Below are positions 1 through 10,829 of a DNA stretch of 64,000 nucleotides, in pieces. This DNA comes from Nymphaea colorata (taxonomy: Eukaryota > Streptophyta > Magnoliopsida > Nymphaeales > Nymphaeaceae), in NCBI RefSeq assembly GCF_008831285.2, contig NC_045146.1:9188972-9252971 (forward strand), read 5' to 3'. Numbering within the stretch: the stretch's first letter is position 1; every line of letters begins with the position of its first letter. Under the pieces are notes generated by a model, which saw nothing but the letters and a program-made list of their open reading frames with translations, was not told where the DNA came from and did no database searches. The translations under genes were made by a program, and so were the position numbers.

Positions 1-2125
1 CCAACGAGCCTACTTTAGGTGCATTTTAATTCTATTAATTCTTAATACTGCCAAAATCATAATGAAAAAATATGAACAAACACAGTTGATAGAGTGTATG
101 CAAATGCAACTTTCTGATGGATAGAAGGAAAAAAGAAGAACACGTATATTTTTTAAAAGCAACTATACTGTCAGCAGTTGATACTGCATGCTTACAACCT
201 TAGTGATGCATCTTCTACACACTAAATAGTAAATAAGCTTCCAAGGATTAGGTTTTATAGAATACTACCAGAAGAAATAACTAAATGAAGCAGAACAATG
301 GCATATAAGTACTAGCTTTCCCTTTTGGTAGGTGATTGTAAGCCTTTCCTACCACTTTTAAACATGCATCTACAAGGCAGGTTTCACTTGCATTCAGTGA
401 AAGTTCTTTGCACAAATAGTTATTCCACAGGAAGGGAGACTTAACATTACCACCACCCTCATAGTATATGAAGGAAAGCATGCGGTTCCTACCAGTGCTA
501 GAGGATCTTTCAACACAGAAAGCACTCCAACTCCTGCAGACTGCATGGTCCCATTGGGAAGTCATATCTGGCCTTGAACTCCGAATACTAGTTGTTCTCT
601 TCTTCAAAAACTCTTGAAAATATTAGAAAACCCTGAGCTTAATCAAATAACTCCCTTAATTTTCAACATTTTCTTATCAAGATAATCTATAACCACCTAT
701 TCAATGTTCCCATTTAAGCCAAATTCTTGTTTCAGAATATCCATACTATGTTGGCCTACTAGAGCATTAATTTTCAGAAAATTAAAGGGAAAAAACAGCA
801 GATATTTTGAGAATTTATTCAAGCTACTTGTTCCATCTTCTTTGTCTATTTCCATCTATTGAATTGTTTTTTCTTCCACCTTTTAGTCACTCTTTCAGTT
901 TTCCTGCTACTTTCACTCGGTCAAAGGCAAAAATAATGCCCTCTATGAAAAACATTCAAAGCTGTGAAATTCAAAAGTAGTGTCTAAAAGAAAATCTCTA
1001 ATGCTTTAATCCAGGAAGGCAGATGTAATCAGTAGCCATTTACAAATTTACTTTGGAAAATTTTCCATTATATTGATTGATTATTTTTTGAATAATAAAA
1101 AAGTACAGAAACTAATTTTCTGTTACTTGGTAAAGCAGTGGATTAAGAGTAAACATGTGTCATCAGCAGGCGACCAGCACTGTTTGTGCGTTATATTGTT
1201 CCTTTCAGGTTTAACTGGAGATGGACATGAAGCAATATGTGTCAAAGTGATGGGGAAAAAGTAGCACAGGCAAGGAAAAAATAACATTAACACCTGCCAC
1301 AGTTAAGTTAACGTAGGATAAGCCTGGCAATGAAAATCTCCACAAACAAAGTATGTGCTTCTGGTAACAAGGATGGCCTGTAGCAGTAGGTTGGTGCCTC
1401 CACTTATGAAGAATGTAAATGGTGGCATTTCACTGCCTGATATTGGTAAATTTTCAACGTACACCAATTTTTTTAGGAAAAACTTTACTAAACCGTACTT
1501 ATTACACTGAGGCGGGCAGCTGGCATAGGTGACCAATGAGTCAACATTGCTCCACTTACCTCATCAAGTAGGAATTAGGTAGAAAAGTATCAGAATCTTA
1601 TTCTGATCTATGTTTCAAAATTCAAAGTGACCAATGTACATTGAAGATCTCTCAAGGTTTTTTTCTTGTTTTTCTGCCGCTGCTGCTAGTGCTTTTGCAA
1701 GCATTACTACATATGACTCGTTGACTATTACTACTACTGGTACTATTTTGCCGCTGCTGCTGTTAATTTTTCAGTTTGTGACTGGTTGCTTTCTTATTGT
1801 ACATCAATCTAATCAAAGTTAAATGATAGCAACCTAAATCCAAGGTTATGCTGAACACATGTTCCTATGTCATTTTTGGTTCCTTATTTGTGTCTGTTTG
1901 GCCACTAGTATAACACATGTTTTATACTTGGAAGTTCAGAAACATCTTGATAAATCACGGGTACCCAATGTAAAAGTGGATTCTGCACTAAAATTTTTCT
2001 CTTCTGCCTGTTTTTGATCTGAAATTAGGTTGAGGCAATGAACTTGCTTACTGTGTTTTATCCTCAATCCTTTTCCAGAGAAAGTTTTATGTGCCATTCT
2101 CACATTTATGTTGATTGATCTGCAG
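1..2125. other. AT-rich sequence, no recognised gene
   Basis: Apart from one unassigned minus-strand ORF (281-607), I see no long open frame, RNA gene or transposon terminus here. Short ORFs such as 1073-1264 and 1634-1822 have skewed composition and look like chance. The block directly precedes the CPI1-like exon at 2126, but I could not recognise earlier CPI1 exons in it. Confidence 0.5.
281..607 (-). other. Unassigned 108-aa ORF
   Basis: This open frame has a fairly balanced amino-acid composition and is longer than most chance ORFs in this AT-rich area. I do not recognise a family, signal peptide or membrane segment. It could be an exon of a minus-strand gene or gene fragment, or chance. 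No neighbouring exon with matching splice sites was identified, so its status is open. Confidence 0.2.
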
Positions 2126-2223
2126 TTCCCGTACTATGAGTTTGTAGATCGCTCAGCAACGTACAGAGTGGGATCATTGTTCTATGCAATTTACTTTATA
2201 GTTAGCTTCCCCATGTTCATAAG
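2126..2223 (+). pseudogene. CPI1: Cycloeucalenol cycloisomerase (CPI1) exon fragment
   Basis: A 98-bp exon-like block is bounded by a 3' splice site (tgcag before 2126) and a 5' splice site (gtaagat at 2224). It encodes 32 residues including FPYYEFVDRS and FYAIYFIVSFPMF, which match the C-terminal membrane region of plant CPI1 as I recall it. CPI1 opens the 9,19-cyclopropane ring of cycloeucalenol in phytosterol synthesis. The exon is uninterrupted. I could not find the exon before it, nor the next one (expected to start near M-D-E-K), within 1 kb either side. I therefore infer an isolated exon that was captured or left behind, not a working gene. Confidence 0.7.
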
Positions 2224-2571
2224 GTAAGATACGGACAGAAAAAATATTGGGAAGCTTTGAGATTCTACATCATTTATAATTTCTTTTACAAATAGAGTTT
2301 TGTTCTTTTCTTTTGCGAGACAACATATGCTTCTAAATTTCAGTTTAAAATGCATATCTTACAAAATAGCACATATGCAACAGTTGCACACACACACATT
2401 TATCACGTCATTTGGGATTTGCTGCATCTTTAGAATGAAGAATACATAAAAAGTATGAAAAGCTGTTTAGGAAGCAAACCCTGCTCACCAATATTTTGCA
2501 ATTACCCTATCTTGGACTAATTTTTGGTCTTCAAAGTTATTTTCTTGCTCCTGAATTTGATTAAAAACATG
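2224..2571. other. Spacer after CPI1 exon
   Basis: This is the presumed intron side of the CPI1-like exon. It is AT-rich with no further CPI1 coding similarity and no other recognised feature. It ends where duplicated block X begins. Confidence 0.4.
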
Positions 2572-3583
2572 TAGATGGTCTTGCATGTAGTTTAATGGTT
2601 ATTGAACTATCCCAATGGATAATGATGCCTAATAGCCAGCAAATTCCTATTTATGAAAAAGGAAAATGTTGCAATCAAATGGGCAAATGAACTTATTTAT
2701 GAGCAAAATGTTCTTGCTTCTGTGTATATGCATTGTGTATTTTTTTGGCTGCTTTTGCTCGTACTGTTGTAAAAGCGATTGTGTTTGTAAATGGAAAGTA
2801 GAACTGACACGTGAGAATATCTTTTATAAAATAGTGTACCAACAAGTTTCATGATATTGAGAGATTTCATGTGAAAATGAGGAGGATATGATAAGAATTC
2901 ATTATGGTGAGGATGTTGCCAAAGCTTCATGAAGTTGAGCATGATGGCATTTTGAGCATATTGATTGTTTGTGGAAATTTCTTGAACATGAGATGTTGCA
3001 AATTGCAATACAGCTAGAAAACATGCGGATATCACTTTGCTGGTTTAATGAAGATGAGAGCAATGTGGTTGTGATGCATATATACTTCATGAGATGTATT
3101 TTTGCTTCGTGCTTCTTATTAGTGATTTGCTTCTGCCCTGAGATTCACTTTACATGCTATTTATAAAATTCCTACTTTGGAAGGTGATGTTAAAAGCAGG
3201 AAAATATGAGCTTGTTCACAAGTTTTTTTGAAAAATGAGAAAAAGAGGACTTGCTCCAAATTCTCACACATATAAAGGTGACGTCATCTTTACTTTTTGG
3301 AAATGCATTTCATAGATATTACTTAAGGCTAAAGTATGTGTTCTTCCTTTAACTTCTCAGTTCTTGTGACTGCCTATTGGAGAGAAGGTAAGATAGGCGA
3401 TGCTGTTGAAGCAGTTTTGGATATGGAACGGAGGGGAGTAGTTGGGTCAGCTAGTGTGGGAAACATCAGATGATGATTTCAAGGAACAAAGTAATGCAAT
3501 GTCAGCATCTCAAAAATCATGTTATTGTCATTGTCTCAATCATATCTTTAGAACTACTATGCAACTTTGGAAATCTATTGTTA
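2572..3583 (+). repeat. Segmental duplication X, copy 1
   Basis: About 1,012 bp repeated in direct orientation at 8134-9121 with very high identity. Both copies begin at the shared tagatggtctt and end at attgtta. The block includes intron sequence plus two DG1-like PPR exons. Copy 1 has about 20 extra bases just before the exon at 3184, and there are a few substitutions and small indels. Here the copy lacks the upstream DG1 exons present beside copy 2, so it is a partial duplicate. Confidence 0.9.
3184..3458 (+). pseudogene. DG1-like PPR protein, two-exon fragment (copy 1)
   Basis: Two exon-like blocks, 3184-3277 and 3361 to about 3458, are separated by an intron with gtgacg and ttctcag borders. 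They encode a piece of a pentatricopeptide-repeat protein resembling Arabidopsis DG1/EMB1408, a plastid PPR needed for chloroplast gene expression. Recognisable strings are VMLKAGKYELVHKFF and YWREGKIGDAVEAVLDMERR. A TGA sits in the first block after KFF, where relatives have FFRKM, so CGA to TGA is the likely change. The same stop is in copy 2 (8722-8815), so it predates the duplication. Similarity ends after GSASV. EMB2279-type PPRs are an alternative assignment. Confidence 0.65.
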
Positions 3584-4210
3584 AAGAATGTGTTCTTTGA
3601 TATGTATTAAATGGAAACCAGTTTTCAGTTGAGCCGCCACTTAGGTTGGAATTGCCACATTATTTAGCATTCATAAACTCTTTTTGGATTTTTGAATCTT
3701 TCTCATTAACCTCACCCGGCACTGGCGTAAAGGTTTGTAATTTTGCTTGCTCAATTGTTTTGATTTTTTTTTAGGTGTGATTTTATGTCTTGTAGTTAAT
3801 AAAAAATATGATTCAACTCAGTAAGTAAAGGTTCACTTCATTTATGGGTGTGTTTCTATTAAATGGACATTTTTTTGCTATTATTGAATTATTGAGCTTA
3901 AAATGCAAGGAAGGATCAATTAGATAGGTGGGGATAGAGTAGATAGATTGTTTGCATTTGACTTTTAAATTTAATTGTTTAATTGATTGTTAATTTCTTT
4001 TTTATTTTGTCATCCAATAATTTTCAGATTAAATGAGTTTACTAATCTATATCGACAACCAACCTTTTGTATAGAAGTCCCTAGGAGAGTTGGTGAAGTT
4101 CAATTTTCTACCGAACCAACCTATGTTGTTTTGCATTCACCCTCTTCTTTAGAGTAGAATTCCTTCCTCTTGATGATATATTATTTGATGTCAAGATTTT
4201 TTTTGTGAAA
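3584..4210. other. Spacer between blocks X and Y
   Basis: AT-rich sequence with no recognised coding or repeat content. It separates the first copies of X and Y and has no counterpart beside the second copies. Confidence 0.4.
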
Positions 4211-5574
4211 GTGATAATTTTCAGTTTTGCTTCAAAACATTTTAAAAGTGTCTTCTCACACCATGACGTGGCTTTGCTTTATTCTTAGTACCTCCTTGAG
4301 TAGAAGAATAAAATTTCAAGTTTTTGTCGCCAAACAATGGAAGAGGAAAATTGAAAAGATCCTGGATATGAGCAGTAAGGAAACATCCTGTGAAGTTGAG
4401 AAAGTCAAGACTAGGAAATGCTATTGACTCTGGTATTCAAGCATTGGCAAGGATTTAACAGGAAAATATCTTGAGAGAGAAGCCAAAATGCTTTGTAAGA
4501 TCTTGGAAGATAGCAAAATGAGAGTTGAGAGATGGGCTCGGGGCTTGTGTAGTCGTTCCTCTGGGTCAGTAATCAAGAGTACCGGGTAGACATATAGGTG
4601 ATTTATGTCTATACCGCGAAGATAACGACTTATGAACCTTTGGCTCGTCGAAAACCCGCAAGGTGAAGCGGGTTGGATACGCGACAAAGCTACACACAAC
4701 CACCAAAGGGGTGGAGCTTCGTAGTAGCCTTTGGGGTGGTGAGGTATGCCCTCAAAGGTGAAGGTCGGCCTAAAAAAAAAAAAATCAAAGAAAAAGAAAA
4801 TCGAAAGACAAAAGCTGAATGCAAGAGAAAGAAAGAAAAGAAAATAAGAGGAAAGAAAAGCAAAAGGTGTCTGCCAAGAGATTAAAGGCATGAAGGCTGA
4901 ACTTGCAGGAATTGAATGTGACAATCTTTGGTAGATGTGCGATTCTAGGGTCAATATCTTCTTCTTTTTTTGATTACCTAACATGCTGAGGATGATTCCT
5001 TGATGTTCATATTTTGGAAATTGAAAGGCATCCCTTCTAGAGATTTGTCGGCATTGATGCGAAATGGATCCTAATGCTTGTACGGTACTATGTGTAATTG
5101 AAGGCCATATTATTTGCACAACACGAGCACTTATGCTTATTAGTTAAGTTGATCGTTTTTGAATTATTTCATAGTTAAAACTTGACATCTCTAGTCATAG
5201 GAGGAACTAACCAATCTCCTTTGGTCTTGAAAGTCATTTCATTACCTATCCCCTTTGGCTTTGAATGATGTTGGCCATTCCATTACCAAACCATTAGTCC
5301 ATTCATGGGATAGATGAAACTCCTCAAACCTAGTCAACTCCTATTGAGTGTGATGAATTTCATTTTCTTTGTCTCAAATATCATTTGGGATAAATTATTA
5401 AGGCTGGCCCATTATTCCATCTTAATCGAGTGTCTTCAACATAACCCAGTCTTAGGATTGAGCCTGTCATAGAAAACGTCTTATCTCTTTTCAAAAGGAC
5501 CAGTCAATTTTGTAGTCGATTTTGAACTGTGACATTTTTGAAAGGTTCTATTCGTTGAAGTTGCATGAGTTTTG
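4211..5574 (+). repeat. Segmental duplication Y, copy 1
   Basis: About 1,364 bp repeated in the same orientation at 14688-15996. The homology starts at gtgataatttt and ends at gagttttg. The copies differ by scattered substitutions and indels, including roughly 28 bases around 4880-4910 that are missing from copy 2. The block has a GC-richer core (about 4550-4770) followed by an A-rich stretch from about 4771 full of AAAGAAAA-type runs, which is reminiscent of a retroposed tail. Minus-strand ORFs in the core (4421-5119 and its counterpart 14880-15383) have no family I recognise and look like shadows of the repeat. Confidence 0.85.
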
Positions 5575-6710
5575 TTCTTGTTGCGTAATATGTGAGTGTT
5601 TTTTAAACCTTAAGGACTGTCCTTTTTATGACCAGAGAACTGTGGTACATGCTATTTAGTTACTTGGAATTGTAAGAATCGTGCCTTTTAAAAATGTCGT
5701 GCTTCTCTTCTTCGCAGAAATCTTTTCTTATTCTTGGTTAATAGCATTTTGTTCTAGCAGAACTCCTCGTTTTGGCCTCTTTCTTAGTTGTGGTGCTCGC
5801 TGTTTCTCACCATACCTATTTATTTATTTATTTATTATTTTATTTCTTTTTCACTGCATGTGATTTACCCATTAGCCTTCACAGGTGCTCGCTGTTTCTC
5901 ACCATACCCATTAGTCTGAACTGACCCAGCGTGTGGTGAGCTCGCTCCCTTGGAGGTCTTGCTTAAGGCAGGAGCGAGTTTCGACCACCAAACCCAGGTT
6001 TCGATCCACACATGAGTGTGTAAATAGGAGGAACACCTTCTTTTTTGTTGGTTCATAAATGTGGTGTTCACCGGTTGTTGAAATTATAGATACTACAAGT
6101 TGTGAAATTTTAGTGAACATGACCAGCCAATGCACCTAAATTAAAATTTATTGATTTTTTAAAAAAAAAAAGTTGAGATACTGGATTTTTATGTGAACAA
6201 GTGGGGATTTTATATCATGATGATCCACCAGCTTCAAGTGGGGGTATGGGAGGACGGAAAGAAACGAATTTCCAATTAATCTTGGTATTTGCTGTTGACT
6301 TTTACATTATTATCTTCACTGAGTTCCATGCTTGGATATGTCCATTATGCTTGCTTCTCTTTGAATCAAGAATATCATCAAACTTGGATTTGTGATGCAA
6401 TTGTGGGATGCAAGCCTTCTACAGTACATTAACTCATTCCTTTTTCTTGTTTTCAGTTTATGTTTTTGTTTCTTTCATATTGAAAAGAAAAAATGTTGCA
6501 ATTGCTCTTTTACACTCATGCAAGATAGTACCATGAGAAGCCAAGTACATCACAATTTTTCTATTGTTCTTCAATTTTTTAAACTATGGACAAGTTTTCT
6601 AAGTAGATCTGTGCACTTTGTAACATTTTTTTTTGTTACCTTAAATAATTTATTTTTGTTTGCCCTGCATTACATTTAATATTTTAATCGTTTGGTTCTT
6701 TTTGATCCAG
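5575..6710. other. Spacer upstream of RAD54 fragment
   Basis: No RAD54 exon preceding 6711 was found, although the helicase core should lie upstream if the gene were complete. The region holds a short direct repeat (5792-5816 and 5884-5908) and a TTTA microsatellite near 5817-5840. Confidence 0.45.
5792..5908 (+). repeat. 25-bp direct repeat pair
   Basis: The 25-bp sequence starting ggtgctcgctgtttctcacc occurs at 5792-5816 and again at 5884-5908, exact to the eye, with 67 bp between. The spacer contains a TTTA run. This looks like a local duplication. No transposon ends are evident. Confidence 0.85.
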
Positions 6711-7256
6711 ATTGGAATCCTGTCAATGACAAACAGGTATGTGATTCTGATTCAACAACCTTTCTTCATTTTTTCCCGAAAGTTCACTGTTTTGCCATCA
6801 TGGTTTTGCTTTCCTCTTCCTCAAATTCTTAGGCAGCTGCAAGGGTTTGGAGAGCTGGACAGAAGAAGCGAGTGTACATATGTACAGGTTCCTAACAGCA
6901 GGAACTATTGAGGAAAAGGTTTGTTACAATTGTAAAATATGACGAGCTTTGGTGTTTGATTAGGACTGGTTAATAGCTCATGATTTTAGTTGCATGTTTA
7001 ACAATAAAACGTGACCTAGTGGCTTTTTTTTTATGCAGGTCTATCAATGTCAGAAGAAGGCCTTCAGAAAGTAATTCAACAAGAGCAATTGGAAAACCTT
7101 GGACTGTAGGTGTTTCATGTCATTGAGTTGTATAAAACCTAAATTGTGTGAATAATTTTGTAATTTCGTTCCTGATATTGGAGGTGAGATATTGCAGGCA
7201 AATCTTCTTTCTACATAAAACTTGAGGGATCTTTTTACACTGCATGCTAACATAAG
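6711..7256 (+). pseudogene. RAD54: RAD54 homologue, 3' exons, decayed
   Basis: Four exon-like blocks with splice borders (6711-6736, 6833-6918, 7039-7109, 7198-7256) encode in order DWNPVNDKQ, AAARVWRAGQKKRVY, EEGLQKVIQQEQ and RDLFTLHANIR. This is the end of the SNF2 helicase domain (motif VI region) and the C-terminal tail of plant RAD54, a chromatin-remodelling translocase in homologous recombination. Introns are retained, so this is not a retrocopy. Lesions: two extra bases in block 2 after KKRVYI; about 7 bases missing in block 3 after VYQ; a possible TAG at the end of block 3; and a TAA in block 4 where relatives have Glu. The helicase core is absent upstream. Confidence 0.8.
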
Positions 7257-7360
7257 GTAATGTACTCCTAGTTTCTAATGTTCTTGGAAAAAGCATGTCC
7301 TTTGGAAAGCCTATAAACAGTTTATGGAGTTTTTCTAGTTTTCATAAATCTTACAAGCAG

Positions 7361-8996
7361 ACTACCATATATATCCTGATGTGGCTGCATACCACAGCAT
7401 TTCTGTGACTCTCGGCAAGCTGGTCTGATAAAAGAGTTACTGCATGTAATTGATTGCATGAGGAAACGACCTTCAAAATTATTACAAAAAATGCATCGTA
7501 AAGACTGGAATCGTTGTTTGGAACCTGATGTGGTGGTCTACGACTCAGTAAGTATTAGTGATGTTTATTGTTAATCCAAGAATGAGGTAGGTGCAACACC
7601 AGCAAACCTGATGAGTACTTAAGGCCTAAGGGCATCACTATTTACATGGTGTTGCGTCCTGGGGTAGTTTTGGCATTTCTAGTGCCTTTTTAAGCTGGCA
7701 TCTGGACAGTGGCTGAAAGACCAACCAAATTCATCTTAGGTTCGAGCAGCTGAGTGGATAGTCATTTAACCTATTGTTTTCATTTTTTATTTCTAGGTGT
7801 TAAATGCTTGTGCCACTCATAAGCAGTGGAAAGGAGCACTTTGGGTGCTTGAAAAGCTCAAGCATAATGGCCTAAAACCTTCTTCAGCAACTTATGGCCT
7901 TGCAATGGAGGTAATATTCTCATAGCTTGTTTTTGAACAGTAAGTTTGTATGGTTGGACCATTGGACCTTCTTTTGAATTTTGGAAACAAAGGAAGCACA
8001 AGGTGGTTGGGGATGGAATGATAATGAAGCAACTAGGGGGAAAAGGTTCAGACATTGATAATCACTAAGAGAAGGGACAGTGATTACTGGAATTTTGCCT
8101 TTTTTTTTCTGTTATATTTGTATTAATTGGCCATAGATGGTCTTTCATGTAGTTTAATGGTTATTGAACTATCCCAATGGATAATGATGCCTAATAGCCA
8201 GCAAATTCCTATTTATGAATAAGGAAAATGTTGCAATCAAATGGGCAAATGAACTTATTTATGAGCAAAATGTTCTTGCTTCTGTGTATATGCATTGTGT
8301 ATTTTTTTGGCTGCTTTTGCTCGTACTGTTGTAAAAGCGATTGTGTTTGTAAATGGAGAACTGACACGTGAGAATATCTTTTATAAAATAGTGTACCAAC
8401 AAGTTTCATGATATTGAGAGATTTCATGTGAAAATGAGGAGGATATGATAAGAATTCATTATGGTGAGGATGTTGCCAAAGCTTCATGAAGTTGAGCATG
8501 ATGGCATTTTGAGCATATTGATTGTTTGTGGAAATTTCTTGAACATGAGATGTTGCAAATTGCAATACAGCTAGAAAACTAGCTGATATCACTTTGTTGG
8601 TTTCATGAAGATGAGAGCAATATGGTTGTGATGCATATGTACTTCATGAGATGTATTTTTGCTTCGTGCTTCTTATTAGTGATTTGCTTCTGCCCTGAGA
8701 TTCACTTTACATGCTATTTAGGTGATGTTAAAAGCAGGAAAATATGAGCTTGTTCACAAGTTTTTTTGAAAAATGAGAAAAAGAGGACTTGCTCCAAATT
8801 CTCACACATATAAAGGTGACGTCATCTTTCCTTTTTGGAAATGCATTTCATAGATATTACTTAAGGCTAAAGTATGTGTTCTTCCTTTAACTTCTCAGTT
8901 CTTGTGACTGCCTATTGGAGAGAAGGTAAGATAGACGATGCTGTTGAAGCAGTTTTGGATATGGAACGGAGGGGAGTAGTTGGGTCAGCTAGTGTG
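7361..8996 (+). pseudogene. DG1-like PPR protein, four-exon fragment (copy 2)
   Basis: Exon-like blocks 7361-7547, 7797-7910, 8722-8815 and 8899 to about 8996 have splice borders and consistent phases. They encode consecutive PPR motifs of a DG1/EMB1408-like plastid protein: AAYHSISVTLG, ELLHVIDCMRKRPS, LEPDVVVYDS, VLNACATHKQWKGALWVLEK, LKPSSATYGLAME, VMLKAGKYELVHKFF, and YWREGKIDDAVEAVLDMERR. The first block has a 1-base deletion after VTLG. The third has the same TGA as copy 1. Similarity stops after GSASV, where full-length relatives continue for several hundred residues. It follows the RAD54 fragment by only about 100 bp on the same strand, which is not a normal gene spacing. Confidence 0.7.
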
Positions 8997-9121
8997 GGAA
9001 ACCTCAGATGATGATTTCAAGGAACAAAGTAATGCAATGTAAGCATCTCAAAAATCATGTTATTGTCATTGTCTCAATCATATCTTTAGAACTACTATGC
9101 AATTTTGGAAATCTATTGTTA
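8134..9121 (+). repeat. Segmental duplication X, copy 2
   Basis: About 988 bp, the direct-orientation partner of 2572-3583. In this copy the intron runs straight into exon 8722 without the roughly 20 extra bases of copy 1. Its end is continuous with sequence that is itself duplicated in tandem (9014-9513). Confidence 0.9.
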
Positions 9122-9513
9122 GTTTAGTTTGTTGAGTTGGGCAATTGATGGTTTGATTTTATAGTAGTTCAATCTTGCTTATTTTCCGCTTTAATGGTTT
9201 CCAGCTGGGTTGTTTAGGTGTTTTGTTGTCTTAGTTGGTTGGTTTTCATTTTTCAATGCATTTATTTCAAGGAACAAAGTAATGCAATGTAAGCATCTCA
9301 AAAATCATGTTATTGTCATTGTCTCAATCATATCTTTAGAACTACTATGCAATTTTGGAAATCTATTGTTAGTTTAGTTTGTTGAGTTGGGCAATTGATG
9401 GTTTGATTTTATAGTAGTTCAATCTTGCTTATTTTCCGCTTTAATGGTTTCCAGCTGGGTTGTTTAGGTGTTTTGTTGTCTTAGTTGGTTGGTTTTCATT
9501 TTTCAATGCATTT
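9014..9513 (+). repeat. Tandem duplication, 2 x 250 bp
   Basis: Two adjacent units, 9014-9263 and 9264-9513, begin atttcaaggaacaaagtaat and end at caatgcattta. By eye they are identical or nearly so, which implies a very recent duplication. Each unit combines the end of block X with the start of block Z, so the X-Z junction itself was duplicated. Confidence 0.92.
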
Positions 9514-9811
9514 ACTTGTGTCGCAGACCGACTATCCCTCGGCGTCATGCGGGCGAAATAGGCCTGAAAATGTCAGCCCATGAGAACTTGATTCTTTTGG
9601 TAAATATAATCTCATCAAGTTCATGGGTTTGTGTGTCACATTCTGATAGAGTCTTGAATTGCATATTGTACATTGCTTAAGTTTGTAGGTTGGTTGACTG
9701 AATATATTTGACAAGAACTTCGCATCTCACATCTAACTTGGTTATGATACAATCATGTGTTTGCTGACATGGAAGCCTACATTGTAAAAATGTGCGAAGC
9801 TATTTTGTTCA
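9373..9811 (+). repeat. Segmental duplication Z, copy 1
   Basis: 439 bp repeated at 16185-16623, the same length, with about 2% differences by eye. It contains an exon-like stretch after tgtcgcag (about 9528-9598) ending at gtaaat, with no family I recognise. The homology ends at gttca in both copies. Here that is where truncated Copia M2 begins. Confidence 0.88.
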
Positions 9812-10143
9812 TACATCCGTGCGCAATACTCTCTTCTTACGGCCATACATCCGTGCAAGCACCGTCCACATGTCGTCGTAGGCAGTGCAAGATCAAAGGC
9901 TGAATATCTGCGGAAACAGAACTAATAATCCATACTTTAACCTGACTGTCTTCCAACGCCAAGTAGCCCATCGCGGATCGGTTTTAGAAGGTGCGGGCTC
10001 GGTTTTAGAAGGTGCGGGCTTCTCCCCAGTATTGTAGGACAAGAGACCACGACTGGTCGCCTGGTTATCCCAATTTCTAGGGCAGCCGACCAAGAGAGAT
10101 AGTTATCCTTGTTCAGCCGGATGGAGGTGACTTGAACAGGCAA
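9812..10143 (-). pseudogene. M2 gag N-terminal fragment
   Basis: The frame encodes PVQVTSIRLNKDNYLSWS and, in another frame, KPAPSKTE and MYGRKK, matching M3 gag residues of about 30-130. A perfect 21-bp tandem duplication (9980-10000 and 10001-10020) repeats seven codons in frame. At least one frameshift separates the N-terminal part (up to about EIGITR) from the rest. The reading frame meets a stop immediately after the break at 9812. Confidence 0.75.
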
Positions 10144-10540
10144 GATCTCGCTCTTGGTATTGAGTCTAGGGCATCATCGATCTTGAGGGACATCTCCTCG
10201 GCCATCATGAGAAGGAATACCCAGACGACAAACAAGAGGCAGCGGCGCTAGCAAACAAGAGGCAGCGGCGCTAGACGACGGCGGCGTTGGACGGCGGCGG
10301 TGCTGGTGAGAGCGACGGCGGTGGGCAGCAGCGGCGCTGGACGGCGACGGCGCTGAAGAGGGCAACGACGCTGGACTGCGGCGGCGCTGGAGGGCGGCAG
10401 CGCAGCAGAGAGCGACGGCGCTGGATGGCGGCGCACTGGACGGCGACAGCGCTGGACAGCGGCGGCGAAAAAACTGCGGAAACACCAGCGGCGGAAAACG
10501 GCGGAAACACGACTACCACACCAACGATCTCTCACGCGTT
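10144..10540 (-). other. M2 GC-rich leader with CGG/CTG-type repeats
   Basis: The untranslated stretch between primer site and gag is strongly GC-rich. From about 10250 to 10470 it is built of imperfect repeats of ggcggcgctggacgg-like units. Several overlapping ORFs on both strands come only from this repeat composition and are not credible proteins. Confidence 0.7.
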
Positions 10541-10553
10541 GGCTCTGATACCA
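10541..10553 (-). other. M2 primer-binding site
   Basis: The plus strand reads ggctctgatacca, so the element strand is TGGTATCAGAGCC, complementary to the 3' end of plant initiator methionine tRNA. It directly adjoins the LTR. Confidence 0.9.
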
Positions 10554-10829
10554 TGTAGAAACACACACCAAGATGGAGAGAAAGAGAAGGAACACACAAT
10601 ATACGTGGAAAACCTCAAAGAGGTGAAAAACCACGGAGAAGCTCTAACCTAGGTGCACAACCGCAACCCTAGGAGAGAGAAAATGTTATTCCACTTAATC
10701 AACAGTTACACCATAAGTGGGATTAAATAAGAGGGAGACCCGCCTAGGGTACCGAGTCACTCTCGGTACCCGTGCCCATGGGATCGGGTCTATATCCAAA
10801 CCCGGTTCCCTATACATGATATGTTAACA
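10554..10829 (-). repeat. M2 5' LTR
   Basis: 276 bp, TGTTAACATATC...TTTCTACA on the minus strand. It contains a perfect 9-bp-arm hairpin (10748-10770, GGTACCGAG arms, loop tcact) also present in the LTRs of M3 and P3. Only this LTR of the element survives. Confidence 0.88.

Larger units (their letters stand above)
9812..10829 (-). mobile_element. Copia element M2, 5' fragment
   Basis: Reading on the minus strand: 5' LTR (10554-10829), primer site (10541-10553), GC-rich leader, and the first part of gag, which stops at 9812 just after MYGRKK. The rest of gag, all of pol and the 3' LTR are missing. The LTR belongs to the same subfamily as M3 and P3 (shared hairpin GGTACCGAG). It abuts the broken 3' end of M1, consistent with insertion of M2 into M1 followed by a deletion that removed both 3' ends. 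That sequence of events is inference. Confidence 0.8.

Noticed and set aside
2697-3035. 112-codon minus-strand ORF also present at 8209-8592
   Set aside because: Duplicated because it lies in block X. It is antisense to an intron of the DG1-like fragment, with no family recognised.
4421-5119. 232-codon minus-strand ORF in block Y, kept partly at 14880-15383
   Set aside because: No recognised family. It includes homopolymer-derived Phe/Leu runs, and conservation between the copies is no greater than the surrounding duplicated DNA.
10248-10652. Overlapping ORFs of 80-130 codons on both strands
   Set aside because: Arg/Pro/Ala-rich shadows of the M2 leader repeats.
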